The notes under the pieces: model-generated
Told to the model about the DNA's origin: nothing
Databases searched by the model: none
The model's input: only the letters and a program-made list of their open reading frames with translations
Part shown: positions 10,312 through 19,718 of the stretch, in pieces
How the letters are laid out: each line of letters opens with the position of its first letter
Numbering within the stretch: the stretch's first letter is position 1
Assembly (NCBI GenBank): GCA_039105265.1
Contig: JAPFFF010000008.1
Location: 4,030,001-4,094,000 of the forward strand
Direction: 5' to 3'
DNA: 64,000 bases
DNA from: Tritrichomonas musculus
Lineage: Eukaryota; Parabasalia; Tritrichomonadida; Tritrichomonadidae
Program-made: the position numbers and the translations under genes

Positions 10312-13266
10312 ATGGGAAGTAAAGATTCTTCTGATATCCTTCCTGAAGAGCCATATATTCTTCATGAAACATGGCTAACAAAACCGATAACAGAATTATC
10401 TGCTGAAGGTGAACCTTCAAAACCTTTTAAAATCAACGATCATACATGGAAAATAATTATTTTTCCCAAAGGATATAAGACACAAGGCTATTTATCAGTT
10501 ATATTAATGGCATGCAAAATAACTAACACCAGAAAGGTAAAATTTTCCATAAAAACCATAGGCGGTAAAAAAATTGCTGAAGAATCAACGGAATTTGCAT
10601 TTTCAAAAGTTGTTCCTAATCGAGGATTTCCTAATTTTATACCATTACCTGAATTAAACGACTATGCAACACCAAACAATCAACTCAATCTCGATCTTAC
10701 TATTGAATTTTTGCCAAAAGCATCAACAATGGGTAGCGCTTTTAGAAAAACGACAGGCTATGTTGGCTTAAAACCATGCGAAAAATCTTTCTTCATGAAC
10801 TCTTTTATTCAAATTATGTTTCATTTAAACTCATTTAGTCTTGAGATATTGAAACAAAAGAAACAGCAAAACTCTCCTGAATTTGAAGCAATTCAAAATC
10901 TTTTTACTTTGCTTCAAATGTCTCCAATAGCTCCTTCAACGTCAGAAATTAATCAGATTATCGGCTTTAATGATGAAGATGATTGGATACAAAAGAATTT
11001 CCAGTCTTTATTCTTTAAATTTTTTAATAGTTGTCAGAAATTAATACGGGATACTTTTTTAATCAAGGTTAATGAATACACAAAACAACAATCAATGCAC
11101 AACAATTCCGCTCAAAACAACAAAAAACCACTTTTCTCATTACAGATTAATAGTGAAAAACAAAAGTTTAGTTCCCTCAACAGTTTTCTAGATAATTATA
11201 CAAATCCAAACAAAGAATCTGGAACAAACTCAGATGAAGAAATTACAGCTGTGAGATTTGCTTCTCTTCCCCCAGTTTTAATAATATCGTTAAATCCATT
11301 TCAAAACATTCAAGACCATCCGAAAACTAAAGGAAGATTTTCATATCCATTTGAACTTGATATGACACCCTACATGGAAGATCAAAAAATATCAACCAAA
11401 TATGAATTATTTGGTGTAATTGCTCATCAAGGTGAAAAATTTGACGGTCACTTTTTCACAATATGTAGACCCTCAGAAAATCGAAACTGGCTAAAATTTG
11501 ATGACACGTTTGTTAGTATTGCGAATGAGCGTAATGCACTTGATGATCTTTATGGCTCAGCATATCAAAACACCTCAGCCCTACTTTTATCATATATCCT
11601 AAAAGATAAGATTTCGGAAATCATGAAAAAGACAGAATACTCAAACATTCCCGATAGTGCAATTGTATACTATCAGAAATGGAACGAAAGTCACCGCGAA
11701 TCTTATCCAAGTGTAGATTTGCAAATCTTTACAGTAAAAGATTACCAAGACAAAATACAAGAGGATGCAACGATAGATACATCGATAGAATCCTCGATAC
11801 AACTTGAAAAAGTTCCCGACAATTTGCTGTACAATGATATATTATATCAGATTCAAAGAGTTGTTGGATTGAAGGCTGTTTCCTTATGGGAACTTGATCA
11901 TTCGCTACTCCCATTCCGTCTACTTCCATTAACGACTCCAGTTAAGTCGATACGTAAAGTATTTGTAAGTTCTCAAAAAGAAGGAAAAGTGCCACTTTTA
12001 ATTGGCTATTTTGACCCCGACCATCATAAACGACCAAAGGTACTTTCAATAGTTTCATTTGAAGCACTAGATGAGAAATCTTCCCCATCGATTGCCTTGC
12101 AGCGACTCAGACAGACCTTGTCAATTTCACTAGAAGAGAAAATGGCATGTTTCATCTACCACAACAACGGCAAAGCCAAAAGAATCAGCATAGCCTCTCC
12201 AATTGGCAAGAAAAACCACGGAATCATCATTTTTCAGAATGAAAAAAGTGACAATTTGAATCCACAGACAAGAAGCATTGATATTCTGCCCGAATTCAAG
12301 AAGCAGCGGTCATTTCCGCAGTATTTAGAGTTTATAAAGTACTCAGGCAAAATAACCGCCCTATCGGTTGACACCTATCGTCATCAAACAGACGATAAAA
12401 TTGAATTTGAAATTTCAATGAGAGACCGTTTATTCAATTTAATGAGGTGTCTCAGAATTCTATTGAACCTGCCAGATAACGATTCAATTTTTCTATTCAA
12501 AAAAGAAAATAACCGTCCTTCACGTAAACCATTGAATTTGAATGAAGGGGGGACCATCTCACAATTTTTGGTGGGTAATTCGGTTTTTTACAAAATTGTG
12601 AGAGGCATTTCACAAGAGAAAATTTCTGAGGCTTCACTTTTTCAATGCACCGTTATCGGCGAGAAATTGAATATAATTGAGAAGTCGTATTTTGTGATGT
12701 CTCAAATTTTCAAAGTATCGGACGTTATTCACAAATATCTGACCAAAAATGACATCGACATTTCTGAGAAAAGTCATTTTCGAATTGTGCAGTTAAATGG
12801 CCCGAGAATCATCTGCAGTCTTGACGACGACAGCGTCATCAATGACAACAACAACAACTTGGAGTATCGAATTGAATTCGTTCCAAATAGTCAGGCCAAT
12901 ATCCCATCCGGACGGTTATTACGTGTCACTTTTTCAACGAATGACAAAATACCGTCAAATAACTGCTTCGGCTTTCCTTTCTTTTTGCGTCTCTATGAGG
13001 AGGAGTCGTTCGAAAGCACTCTGAACAGAATCAACCAGACAACGTCGCTCGCTTTGAACTTGTCGTTGGACGAGTTCTCGTTCTTGTACTCAAACGACGT
13101 GTCAAGCTCTGTGTACTTCGTCAAACTGGACGCGAAAACCGTGCTGAAAGATATCTGCACCGGAAAGAGAACGATGCTCTACATCGTGCCAAATGACAAG
13201 GACGGAGTTACTGAAAAACTGTCACAGATGATGAACGCTGATGTCCAAACAAAGATGTACATATAA
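10312..13266 (+). CDS. USP7-like MATH-USP-UBL protein, catalytic Cys replaced
   Basis: 984 residues with the layout of USP7/UBP12-15 deubiquitinases. Residues about 15-137 form a MATH-like domain (HTWKIIIFPKGY...GYLSVIL). Residues about 149-435 are the USP fold: TGYVGLKPCEKSFFMNS occupies the Cys box, DDWIQKNFQSLF the Q box, FASLPPVLIISL the central strand, and GVIAHQGEKFDGHFFTI with WLKFDD the His/Asp boxes (His380, Asp397). The C-terminal half matches the USP7 ubiquitin-like tail in position and style (YNDILYQIQRVVGLKAVSLWEL). In active USPs the Cys box reads GLKNQGATCYMNS; here Phe160 stands where the catalytic Cys belongs, and the nearby Cys156 is out of register. It is probably a pseudo-deubiquitinase that binds ubiquitin or partners. 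The frame is long and open, so it is retained rather than decayed. Base composition becomes less A-rich toward the 3' end. Confidence 0.85.
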   Translation: MGSKDSSDILPEEPYILHETWLTKPITELSAEGEPSKPFKINDHTWKIIIFPKGYKTQGYLSVILMACKITNTRKVKFSIKTIGGKKIAEESTEFAFSKVVPNRGFPNFIPLPELNDYATPNNQLNLDLTIEFLPKASTMGSAFRKTTGYVGLKPCEKSFFMNSFIQIMFHLNSFSLEILKQKKQQNSPEFEAIQNLFTLLQMSPIAPSTSEINQIIGFNDEDDWIQKNFQSLFFKFFNSCQKLIRDTFLIKVNEYTKQQSMHNNSAQNNKKPLFSLQINSEKQKFSSLNSFLDNYTNPNKESGTNSDEEITAVRFASLPPVLIISLNPFQNIQDHPKTKGRFSYPFELDMTPYMEDQKISTKYELFGVIAHQGEKFDGHFFTICRPSENRNWLKFDDTFVSIANERNALDDLYGSAYQNTSALLLSYILKDKISEIMKKTEYSNIPDSAIVYYQKWNESHRESYPSVDLQIFTVKDYQDKIQEDATIDTSIESSIQLEKVPDNLLYNDILYQIQRVVGLKAVSLWELDHSLLPFRLLPLTTPVKSIRKVFVSSQKEGKVPLLIGYFDPDHHKRPKVLSIVSFEALDEKSSPSIALQRLRQTLSISLEEKMACFIYHNNGKAKRISIASPIGKKNHGIIIFQNEKSDNLNPQTRSIDILPEFKKQRSFPQYLEFIKYSGKITALSVDTYRHQTDDKIEFEISMRDRLFNLMRCLRILLNLPDNDSIFLFKKENNRPSRKPLNLNEGGTISQFLVGNSVFYKIVRGISQEKISEASLFQCTVIGEKLNIIEKSYFVMSQIFKVSDVIHKYLTKNDIDISEKSHFRIVQLNGPRIICSLDDDSVINDNNNNLEYRIEFVPNSQANIPSGRLLRVTFSTNDKIPSNNCFGFPFFLRLYEEESFESTLNRINQTTSLALNLSLDEFSFLYSNDVSSSVYFVKLDAKTVLKDICTGKRTMLYIVPNDKDGVTEKLSQMMNADVQTKMYI

Positions 13267-13535
13267 TCACTATTTTTTATTTATTTTATTTTTGTTCGAA
13301 TATATTTTTTCTTTATTTAAATGATTTTTTATCATATAATTTTTACTCACTTCAACTGACAATTTAATTTTATTTTTTACAAACATGATTTATTAACACA
13401 TAATGCTTTTTTGACAGATGGAATCTTTTACATTTCTATCATGCATCAGAAAATATATATATATATTATATCATCCATCATTTCCTCATAATTTTTGAAT
13501 ACATTAGAGGAAGAACATTAGATAAAATAATATAG

Positions 13536-13751
13536 AGGCAGGTTTGCCAGTTTAAATACAAGGAGAACCATTACTCTCATATTTCCGGCGTACAGTTCAT
13601 CCCAAGAGACGAAGAAAACATGAAAATACACGTCGCAACAGTTGGTTCTTTGGCTGTTGCTATTGACGGATCTCAGGCAACTTTTCAGCTTTACAACAGC
13701 GGAATCTACGACGAGCCGAAGTGCACAAAGAACAAGTCGACCTTCTTCTAG
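13536..13751 (+). pseudogene. Cathepsin L-like (C1A) peptidase relic
   Basis: About 71 codons read VCQFKYKENHYSHISGVQF...VGSLAVAIDGSQATFQLYNSGIYDEPKC, the stretch of papain-family enzymes between the active-site Cys helix and the active-site His. Both catalytic regions are missing; an in-frame stop precedes the segment and TAG ends it. Its base composition is clearly less A+T-rich than its surroundings, so it is probably a recent fragment of a well-expressed trichomonad cysteine peptidase gene. Confidence 0.8.
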
Positions 13752-13789
13752 TTTTTAATGACTTTTAATTATTCTCAATAAAAAAGTTT

Positions 13790-13822
13790 GACATTTTTTT
13801 TTGGCGGTTGAACCCCCTATAT
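13790..13822. repeat. Solo end of the GGCGGTTGACCCCCTAT element family
   Basis: TTTGGCGGTTGAACCCCCTA matches the inverted terminus of the element at 58699-59501 almost exactly. No partner end was found. It directly abuts the 33-bp minisatellite. Confidence 0.5.
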
Positions 13823-13824
13823 AA

Positions 13825-14207
13825 GATCATTTTTCTTTTGAATTAAATTGAATAAAAGATCATTTTTCTTTTGAATTAAATTGAATAAAAGGCCATTTTT
13901 CTTTTGAATTAAATTGAATAAAAGGTCATTTTTCTTTTGAATTAAATTGAATAAAAGGCCATTTTCCTTTTGAATTAAATTGAATAAAAGATCATTTTTC
14001 TTTTGAATTAAATTGAATAAAAGATCATTTTGCATTTGAATTAAATTGAATAAAAGGTCATTTTGCTTTTGAATTAAATTGAATAAAAGATCATTTTGCT
14101 TTTGAATTAAATTGAATAAAAGGTCATTTTGCTTTTGAATTAAATTGAATAAAAGGTCATTTTGCTTTTGAATTAAATTGAATAAAAGATCATTTTTCTT
14201 TTGAATT
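13825..14207. repeat. 33-bp minisatellite, about 11.6 copies
   Basis: The unit is GATCATTTTTCTTTTGAATT plus AAATTGAATAAAA, 33 bp with few substitutions (GATC/GGCC/GGTC at the unit start; TTTTC/TTTGC within). Because 33 is a multiple of 3 the minus strand stays open for up to 73 codons, but there is no gene context, so coding is not claimed. Confidence 0.9.
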
Positions 14208-14635
14208 GAAAAAAAGCTATTTATGTTAAATATATATATATTAAATACAAATAAATAAATAAAATGAAAACATATAGATATATATTTGTAAAATATTACA
14301 ATATAATCAGATTTATTATGAATCCATTGAAATTTTTTGTTATAAATTTATTTAAAAGGATAATCCACCTCTTATAAAAAGTTTAACTTTTTAAAAACAT
14401 TTCAATGAAAACTCGTTGCTAAGTGGATTATTGTTTTTGAAACCATTTTATGCTTAACTTTTTCTCAGGAAAAATGAGGAATTGAGAAATTTCAATTATA
14501 ATTTCATCCGAAACGTGATCGTAATAAATTAGAGGTGTTCAAAATTCTTTTCCATTGGAAAAGTTCGACTTTTTCTGGGAAAAAGTGAATCATAAAAATC
14601 CATAGTAATAAATAAATAAATAAATAAAAGCATAT
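14208..14635. other. Intergenic sequence before the kinase gene
   Basis: No gene and no clear Inr adjacent to the ATG were found. AAATA repeats at about 14606-14627 precede the start of the kinase-DUF2807 gene. Confidence 0.5.
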
Positions 14636-17600
14636 ATGGAAAATAAATACCTTGAACTAAATAATTTTGATCAACTTGAAAGACTTGGAGCAGGACAATT
14701 TGGTGAAGTATATAAAATCAGAGAAAAAGCAACAGGTAATATTTATGCAGCTAAAATATCAAAAGAACCTCTAAGTGGAGAATCAATTAGTAAAATGCGT
14801 GATCTCCTTCGTGAAGTTAACATTATGTACAAATTGATTCATCCAACAATTGAAAGATTTATTGGCTTTTCAGCTTGCAATTTTTTAAAAGAACCAAAAC
14901 CAATTATAGTTACAGAATACTTACCAAATGGATCATTGAATGATTTGATCAAACTTGAGAGGCAATCTCGTGCTGGAGACTATTGGAATGAAACAAGAAA
15001 ACTAATTACCATATATGGAATTGCATCAGCAATGGATTTTCTTCATTCAAATAAAATAATACACAGAGATTTGAAGCCAGATAATATTCTTATGGATGAG
15101 CATTTGATTCCTAAAATTGCAGACTTCGGTCTTTCCAAAATTCAACATAGTAAAGAAAGCATGACAATGCAATCTTCAGCAAATATCAAAGGAACTCCAA
15201 TTTATATTGCTCCTGAAATATGGGAAAACTTAGAATACACACCAGCTTGCGATGTTTATTCATTCGGAATGATTGTTTATGAAATCATCACAAATGATGA
15301 ACCTTATCCCTCATGTGCAAACATGTTTAGTCTTCTATCAATGGTAAAAAACGGTGAAAGACCTATTTTTAGATCTCCTCCACCAGATGCATATAAAGAT
15401 TTAATCGAATTATGTTGGGACAATAATCCTTTAAATCGACCAACATTTGAAGAAATACTATTAGAATTGAGAGAAAATACTGATTTTATTACTGAATCAA
15501 TTGATGAAAATGATTATTATGATTTTATAGATTACATTGATCAATGCCAGTCAAGCTTTGATCCATCAAAAAAAATGATACAGATTGATCAATTTATAAA
15601 TAGAGAAACAAAAACATTTTCAAAAATTAGTATTAAAGGAAATTCTAATCTTAAAGCATCCAAAAATTTCTTTGAAAGAATAAGAAAAGGAAGCCAAAAA
15701 ATGAAAATGGAATATCCACAAGAAGATTTCCAAAAACTTGATGAAGAATGCCAATCCATAGTCATAGAAGCAGAAACTAATATTGATACACAATCTTTTT
15801 TAGGCAAATGCTTAATTGAAGGAATCAACAATTTTCCACAAAATACAGCGATTGGAATAAAATACCTTAAGAATTCTATTTCAAATGGATCTATCAATGC
15901 TCTAGTATATTATAGTAAAATACTTATCAAAGGAGATGTTGTTCCAAAAGACTTAGAAAAGGCTAAGAAGTACTTGAAAAAACATTTGAAAGATAATAAT
16001 GCTGATATTTTCCTTTTATATGGCATAATTAAGAAAAAAACTAATGATTTTCCTGGTGCTTCGAAGTATTTTGTTAAAGCTTCTAAAGAAGGAAATGCAG
16101 AAGCAATGTATCAGTATGGAAAGATGCTTTTAAAAGGAATCGGAGTAACAAAAAATGAAAAAGAAGCACAAAAATACTTTGAAATGTCAAGAAAAAATGG
16201 ATTCCTTAAGAGTGATAAATATCTTCCAAGACAAGAATCACCTATAAATTTATCATCAAGCCGTCATAAATCTCTATCTGTAAGAGCTCTTCAAATTCAA
16301 AAAAGAAATGTAATACCAGGAAATGATTTTAAAAGAAAAAGTTTTAAAGAAAGAAAATTGATGCTAAGCTCTTCACAAGTTAATTTAACGAAAAAAGATG
16401 AAGAATCTACAGAAAAAGAAAGCAAAAATTCTGTTGATGACAAAATTGCAAATTTTGATAAACAAAAGACCGCAAGTGATATTCCATATAGAGATTCAAA
16501 TTTACCAATATATAAACAAGATAAATGTGATACAGGCAAAATCCAGAATGTATCCAAAAGTACAAACATACCTTTATCATTAAGTGATCAATTGATGTTA
16601 AGATGGAAAGAAATGTCTGAAAAAAAGAAAAAAGATGAATTGGAAAGCAAAGATAAGGGAGAATTAGAAAGAAAAAAGAAAGAAGAATTAGAAAGAAAAG
16701 AGAAAGAAGAACTAGAAAGAAAGAAGAGAGAAGAATTAGAAAGAAAAAAGAAAGAAGAATTAGAAAGAAAAGAAAAAGAAGAACTAGAAAGAAAGAAGAG
16801 AGAAGAGCTAGAAAGAGAAAAGAGAGAAGAATTAGAAAGAAAGATGAGAGAAGAATTAGAAAGAAAGATGAGAGAAGAATTAGAAAGAAAAAAGAAAGAA
16901 GAATTAGAAAGAAAAGAAAAAGAAGAACTAGAAAGAAAGAAGAGAGAAGAGCTAGAAAGAGAAAAGAGAGAAGAATTAGAAAGAAAAGAAAAAGAAGAAC
17001 TAGAAAGAAAGAAGAGAGAAGAGCTAGAAAGAGAAAAGAGAGAAGAATTAGAAAGAAAGAAGAGGGATGAACAACTAAAAATAGAACAAGAAAAACGAGA
17101 ATTGCAAATGAAATTAGAATTTGAAGAAAAAATGAGAAAGCTTAAAGAGCAGCAAGATAAACTTCTTGATGAACAGAAAAAAGCAATTGAGCTTCAAACA
17201 AAAGCATTAGAAGAACAAAAAAAAGCGGCAGAAGAAAAAAATAGAGCTTTATTAGCCCAAAACAAAGCTATTGAGGAGCAACGAAAAGCTGAAGAGTTAA
17301 GGAAAAAAGATGCAGTAGTCATACAAAAAAATGATATTGAAATGGGAGCTAATGTATGGGCAGGAATGATAGCTTCTCTATCCAACATGTTATCAAATGC
17401 AACAGTCACTATTTACAATCATCAAGTAAATAGTTCGGCTCCACCTAGTTCACCCATAGAAACAATAGAAAGAAATGTTGCATACTTCAATGGCATTGAA
17501 GTTTCACAACAAATTCAAGTCTTTCTCACTCAAGGAAATAAACAATCAGTTGAAATAAAAGCTGAAAGAAATTGCCTTCCAATTATTGATACAATTGTTC

Positions 17601-18070
17601 AAGGTCAAATTCTTTATATTTCATTGAAAGGATCATGTAATGTAACACCATGCATATACATAACTATGAATGAACTTAATAAAATCAACATTTATCATTC
17701 ATCAACAGTAAATGGACAAAATCATTTTAATGTTAATGACATAATGATTGATCTTAGTGGTGCAACTAAATTAAATCTAGATCTAGATTCAGCAAATATT
17801 ATTTTATGCATATCAGGATCTTCTGAAATAAAATTAAATGGTATCACTCGTGCTTTAAATGCATCCATTTCTGGATGTTCTAGATTAAATGCAGAAAAGT
17901 TGGTGTCAACTAGTTCTTACTTTAATGTTAGTGGATGCTCATTTGCTCAAGCAATTGTGAAAAGTGAACTAAGTTATAGTGTTTCAGGATATTCAAAATT
18001 CATATATACTTCTAATCCAGCAATTACTAGTTCATACTGTGAAAGCTCTAGTACAGTTATTCATTATTAA
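14636..18070 (+). CDS. Protein kinase-Sel1-coiled-coil-DUF2807-like fusion protein
   Basis: 1144 residues in four parts. Residues 10-285 are a complete Ser/Thr (TKL-like) kinase domain: GAGQFGEVY loop, AAK with Lys40, Glu60, HRDLKPDN at 143-150, DFG at 163-165, and GTPIYIAPE. Residues about 385-510 hold Sel1 repeats (AMYQYGKMLLKGIGVTKNEKEAQKYF). Residues about 650-900 are a very long charged coiled coil dominated by an 8-residue ELERKKRE unit. Residues about 940-1144 resemble the bacterial DUF2807 'head GIN' beta-helix domain (YFNGIEVSQQIQVFLTQG..., then ladders of S/G/N/L-rich strands such as LDLSGATKLNLDLDSA). All catalytic kinase residues are present, so it is probably active. Kinase plus Sel1 is common in trichomonads; the DUF2807-like end is unusual and may form a beta-solenoid for binding. 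There is no signal peptide, so it is probably cytosolic. Confidence 0.8.
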   Translation: MENKYLELNNFDQLERLGAGQFGEVYKIREKATGNIYAAKISKEPLSGESISKMRDLLREVNIMYKLIHPTIERFIGFSACNFLKEPKPIIVTEYLPNGSLNDLIKLERQSRAGDYWNETRKLITIYGIASAMDFLHSNKIIHRDLKPDNILMDEHLIPKIADFGLSKIQHSKESMTMQSSANIKGTPIYIAPEIWENLEYTPACDVYSFGMIVYEIITNDEPYPSCANMFSLLSMVKNGERPIFRSPPPDAYKDLIELCWDNNPLNRPTFEEILLELRENTDFITESIDENDYYDFIDYIDQCQSSFDPSKKMIQIDQFINRETKTFSKISIKGNSNLKASKNFFERIRKGSQKMKMEYPQEDFQKLDEECQSIVIEAETNIDTQSFLGKCLIEGINNFPQNTAIGIKYLKNSISNGSINALVYYSKILIKGDVVPKDLEKAKKYLKKHLKDNNADIFLLYGIIKKKTNDFPGASKYFVKASKEGNAEAMYQYGKMLLKGIGVTKNEKEAQKYFEMSRKNGFLKSDKYLPRQESPINLSSSRHKSLSVRALQIQKRNVIPGNDFKRKSFKERKLMLSSSQVNLTKKDEESTEKESKNSVDDKIANFDKQKTASDIPYRDSNLPIYKQDKCDTGKIQNVSKSTNIPLSLSDQLMLRWKEMSEKKKKDELESKDKGELERKKKEELERKEKEELERKKREELERKKKEELERKEKEELERKKREELEREKREELERKMREELERKMREELERKKKEELERKEKEELERKKREELEREKREELERKEKEELERKKREELEREKREELERKKRDEQLKIEQEKRELQMKLEFEEKMRKLKEQQDKLLDEQKKAIELQTKALEEQKKAAEEKNRALLAQNKAIEEQRKAEELRKKDAVVIQKNDIEMGANVWAGMIASLSNMLSNATVTIYNHQVNSSAPPSSPIETIERNVAYFNGIEVSQQIQVFLTQGNKQSVEIKAERNCLPIIDTIVQGQILYISLKGSCNVTPCIYITMNELNKINIYHSSTVNGQNHFNVNDIMIDLSGATKLNLDLDSANIILCISGSSEIKLNGITRALNASISGCSRLNAEKLVSTSSYFNVSGCSFAQAIVKSELSYSVSGYSKFIYTSNPAITSSYCESSSTVIHY
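16620..17075 (+). repeat. In-frame 24-bp coding repeat (ELERKKRE units)
   Basis: About 18 tandem units of 24 bp encode E-L-E-R-K-K/E-R/K-E variants inside the coiled coil of the kinase-DUF2807 gene. Blocks of several units are themselves duplicated (ERKEKEELERKKREELERE), showing higher-order expansion. Eight residues per unit would put the charged pattern slightly out of heptad register, favouring a single alpha-helix or an imperfect coil. Confidence 0.85.
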
Positions 18071-18254
18071 TCTAATTTAATAAAAATAGCAAATTTAAAG
18101 AGATCGTTCTTATAATCTTTATAATTACAGACAAGGTTTAACCTAAAAATAAACTGCATTTTTTAAGTTTCTTGTCGATAAGATTATTTTTTGAGATATC
18201 TCAATTGAAAAGCAATATTTAGTTAATTAATTTATAAGTAATATCTACAAAATC

Positions 18255-18258
18255 ATAA

Positions 18259-18316
<58 letters not shown>
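18255..18316. repeat. AAT/ATT palindromic microsatellite
   Basis: A run of about nine AAT triplets turns directly into a run of ATT triplets, making a near-perfect self-complementary tract that could extrude as a cruciform. It lies between the kinase gene and the 23-bp array. Confidence 0.85.
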
Positions 18317-18317
<1 letters not shown>

Positions 18318-18380
18318 TTATTATAAGGAAGAAGAATGAAGTATAATAATTTTTCAACATTAGATGTTGAAACAAGCAAA

Positions 18381-19718
18381 AGATAATCAAAAGCTCCTTT
18401 TAGAGACAAACAAAAAGTTCTTTTGAAGATAAACAAAAAGTTCTTTTGAAGATAAACAAAAAGTTCTTTTGAAGATAAACAAAAAGTTCTTTTGAAGATA
18501 ATCAAAAGCTCCTTTTAGAGATAATCAAAAAGTTCTTTTGAAGATAATCAAAAGCTCCTTTTAGAGATAATCAAAAAGTTCTTTTGAAGATAAACAAAAA
18601 GTTCTTTTGAAGATAATCAAAAAGTTCTTTTGAAGATAATCAAAAGCTCCTTTTAGAGATAATCAAAAAGTTCTTTTGAAGATAAACAAAAAGTTCTTTT
18701 GAAGATAAACAAAAAGTTCTTTTGAAGATAAACAAAAAGTTCTTTTGAAGATAATCAAAAAGTTCTTTTGAAGATAATCAAAAGCTCCTTTTAGAGACAA
18801 ACAAAAAGTTCTTTTGAAGATAAACAAAAAGTTCTTTTGAAGATAAACAAAAAGTTCTTTTGAAGATAAACAAAAGCTCCTTTTAGAGATAATCAAAAAG
18901 TTCTTTTGAAGATAAACAAAAGCTCCTTTTAGAGATAATCAAAAAGTTCTTTTGAAGATAAACAAAAGCTCCTTTTAGAGATAATCAAAAAGTTCTTTTG
19001 AAGATAAACAAAAGCTCCTTTTAGAGATAATCAAAAAGTTCTTTTGAAGATAAACAAAAAGTTCTTTTGAAGATAAACAAAAAGTTCTTTTGAAGATAAA
19101 CAAAAAGTTCTTTTGAAGATAATCAAAAAGTTCTTTTGAAGATAAACAAAAAGTTCTTTTGAAGATAAACAAAAAGTTCTTTTGAAGATAAACAAAAAGT
19201 TCTTTTGAAGATAAACAAAAGCTCCTTTTAGAGATAATCAAAAAGTTCTTTTGAAGATAAACAAAAGCTCCTTTTAGAGATAATCAAAAAGTTCTTTTGA
19301 AGATAAACAAAAGCTCCTTTTAGAGATAATCAAAAAGTTCTTTTGAAGATAAACAAAAAGTTCTTTTGAAGATAATCAAAAAGTTCTTTTGAAGATAAAC
19401 AAAAAGTTCTTTTGAAGATAAACAAAAGCTCCTTTTAGAGATAATCAAAAAGTTCTTTTGAAGATAAACAAAAAGTTCTTTTGAAGATAAACAAAAAGTT
19501 CTTTTGAAGATAAACAAAAGCTCCTTTTAGAGATAATCAAAAAGTTCTTTTGAAGATAAACAAAAAGTTCTTTTGAAGATAATCAAAAGCTCCTTTTAGA
19601 GACAAACAAAAAGTTCTTTTGAAGATAATCAAAAAGTTCTTTTGAAGATAAACAAAAGCTCCTTTTAGAGATAATCAAAAAGTTCATTTGAAGATAATCA
19701 AAAAGTTCTTTTGAAGAC
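18381..19718. repeat. 23-bp minisatellite of about 58 units in two types
   Basis: Units are type A (AACAAAAAGTTCTTTTGAAG core) and type B (AATCAAAAGCTCCTTTTAGA core), each 23 bp. A third of the units are type B and they are interspersed, suggesting block duplication (for example B-A pairs at 18900-19040). Each unit has an imperfect dyad AAAAG..CTTTT. Three units make 69 bp, so all minus-strand frames cycle through the same 23-residue peptide (KELFVYLQKNFLFIFKRTFCLSS). The array continues straight into the 3' end of the decayed Sel1 gene. Confidence 0.95.

Noticed and set aside
13817-14035. 73-codon minus-strand ORF of NLIQKKNDLLF repeats
   Set aside because: The minisatellite period is divisible by three, which keeps a frame open without coding.
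18381-18500. Heat-shock elements in the 23-bp unit (TTCTTTTGAA)
   Set aside because: The TTC and GAA half sites are separated by 4 bp, not the 2 bp of a canonical element.
18663-19517. Three minus-strand ORFs of 65-88 codons over the array
   Set aside because: They only reflect the 3-unit, 69-bp reading cycle of the repeat and have no start context or independent support.
18381-19718. CRISPR array
   Set aside because: Units are contiguous 23-bp repeats without unique spacers; it is a minisatellite in a eukaryote.
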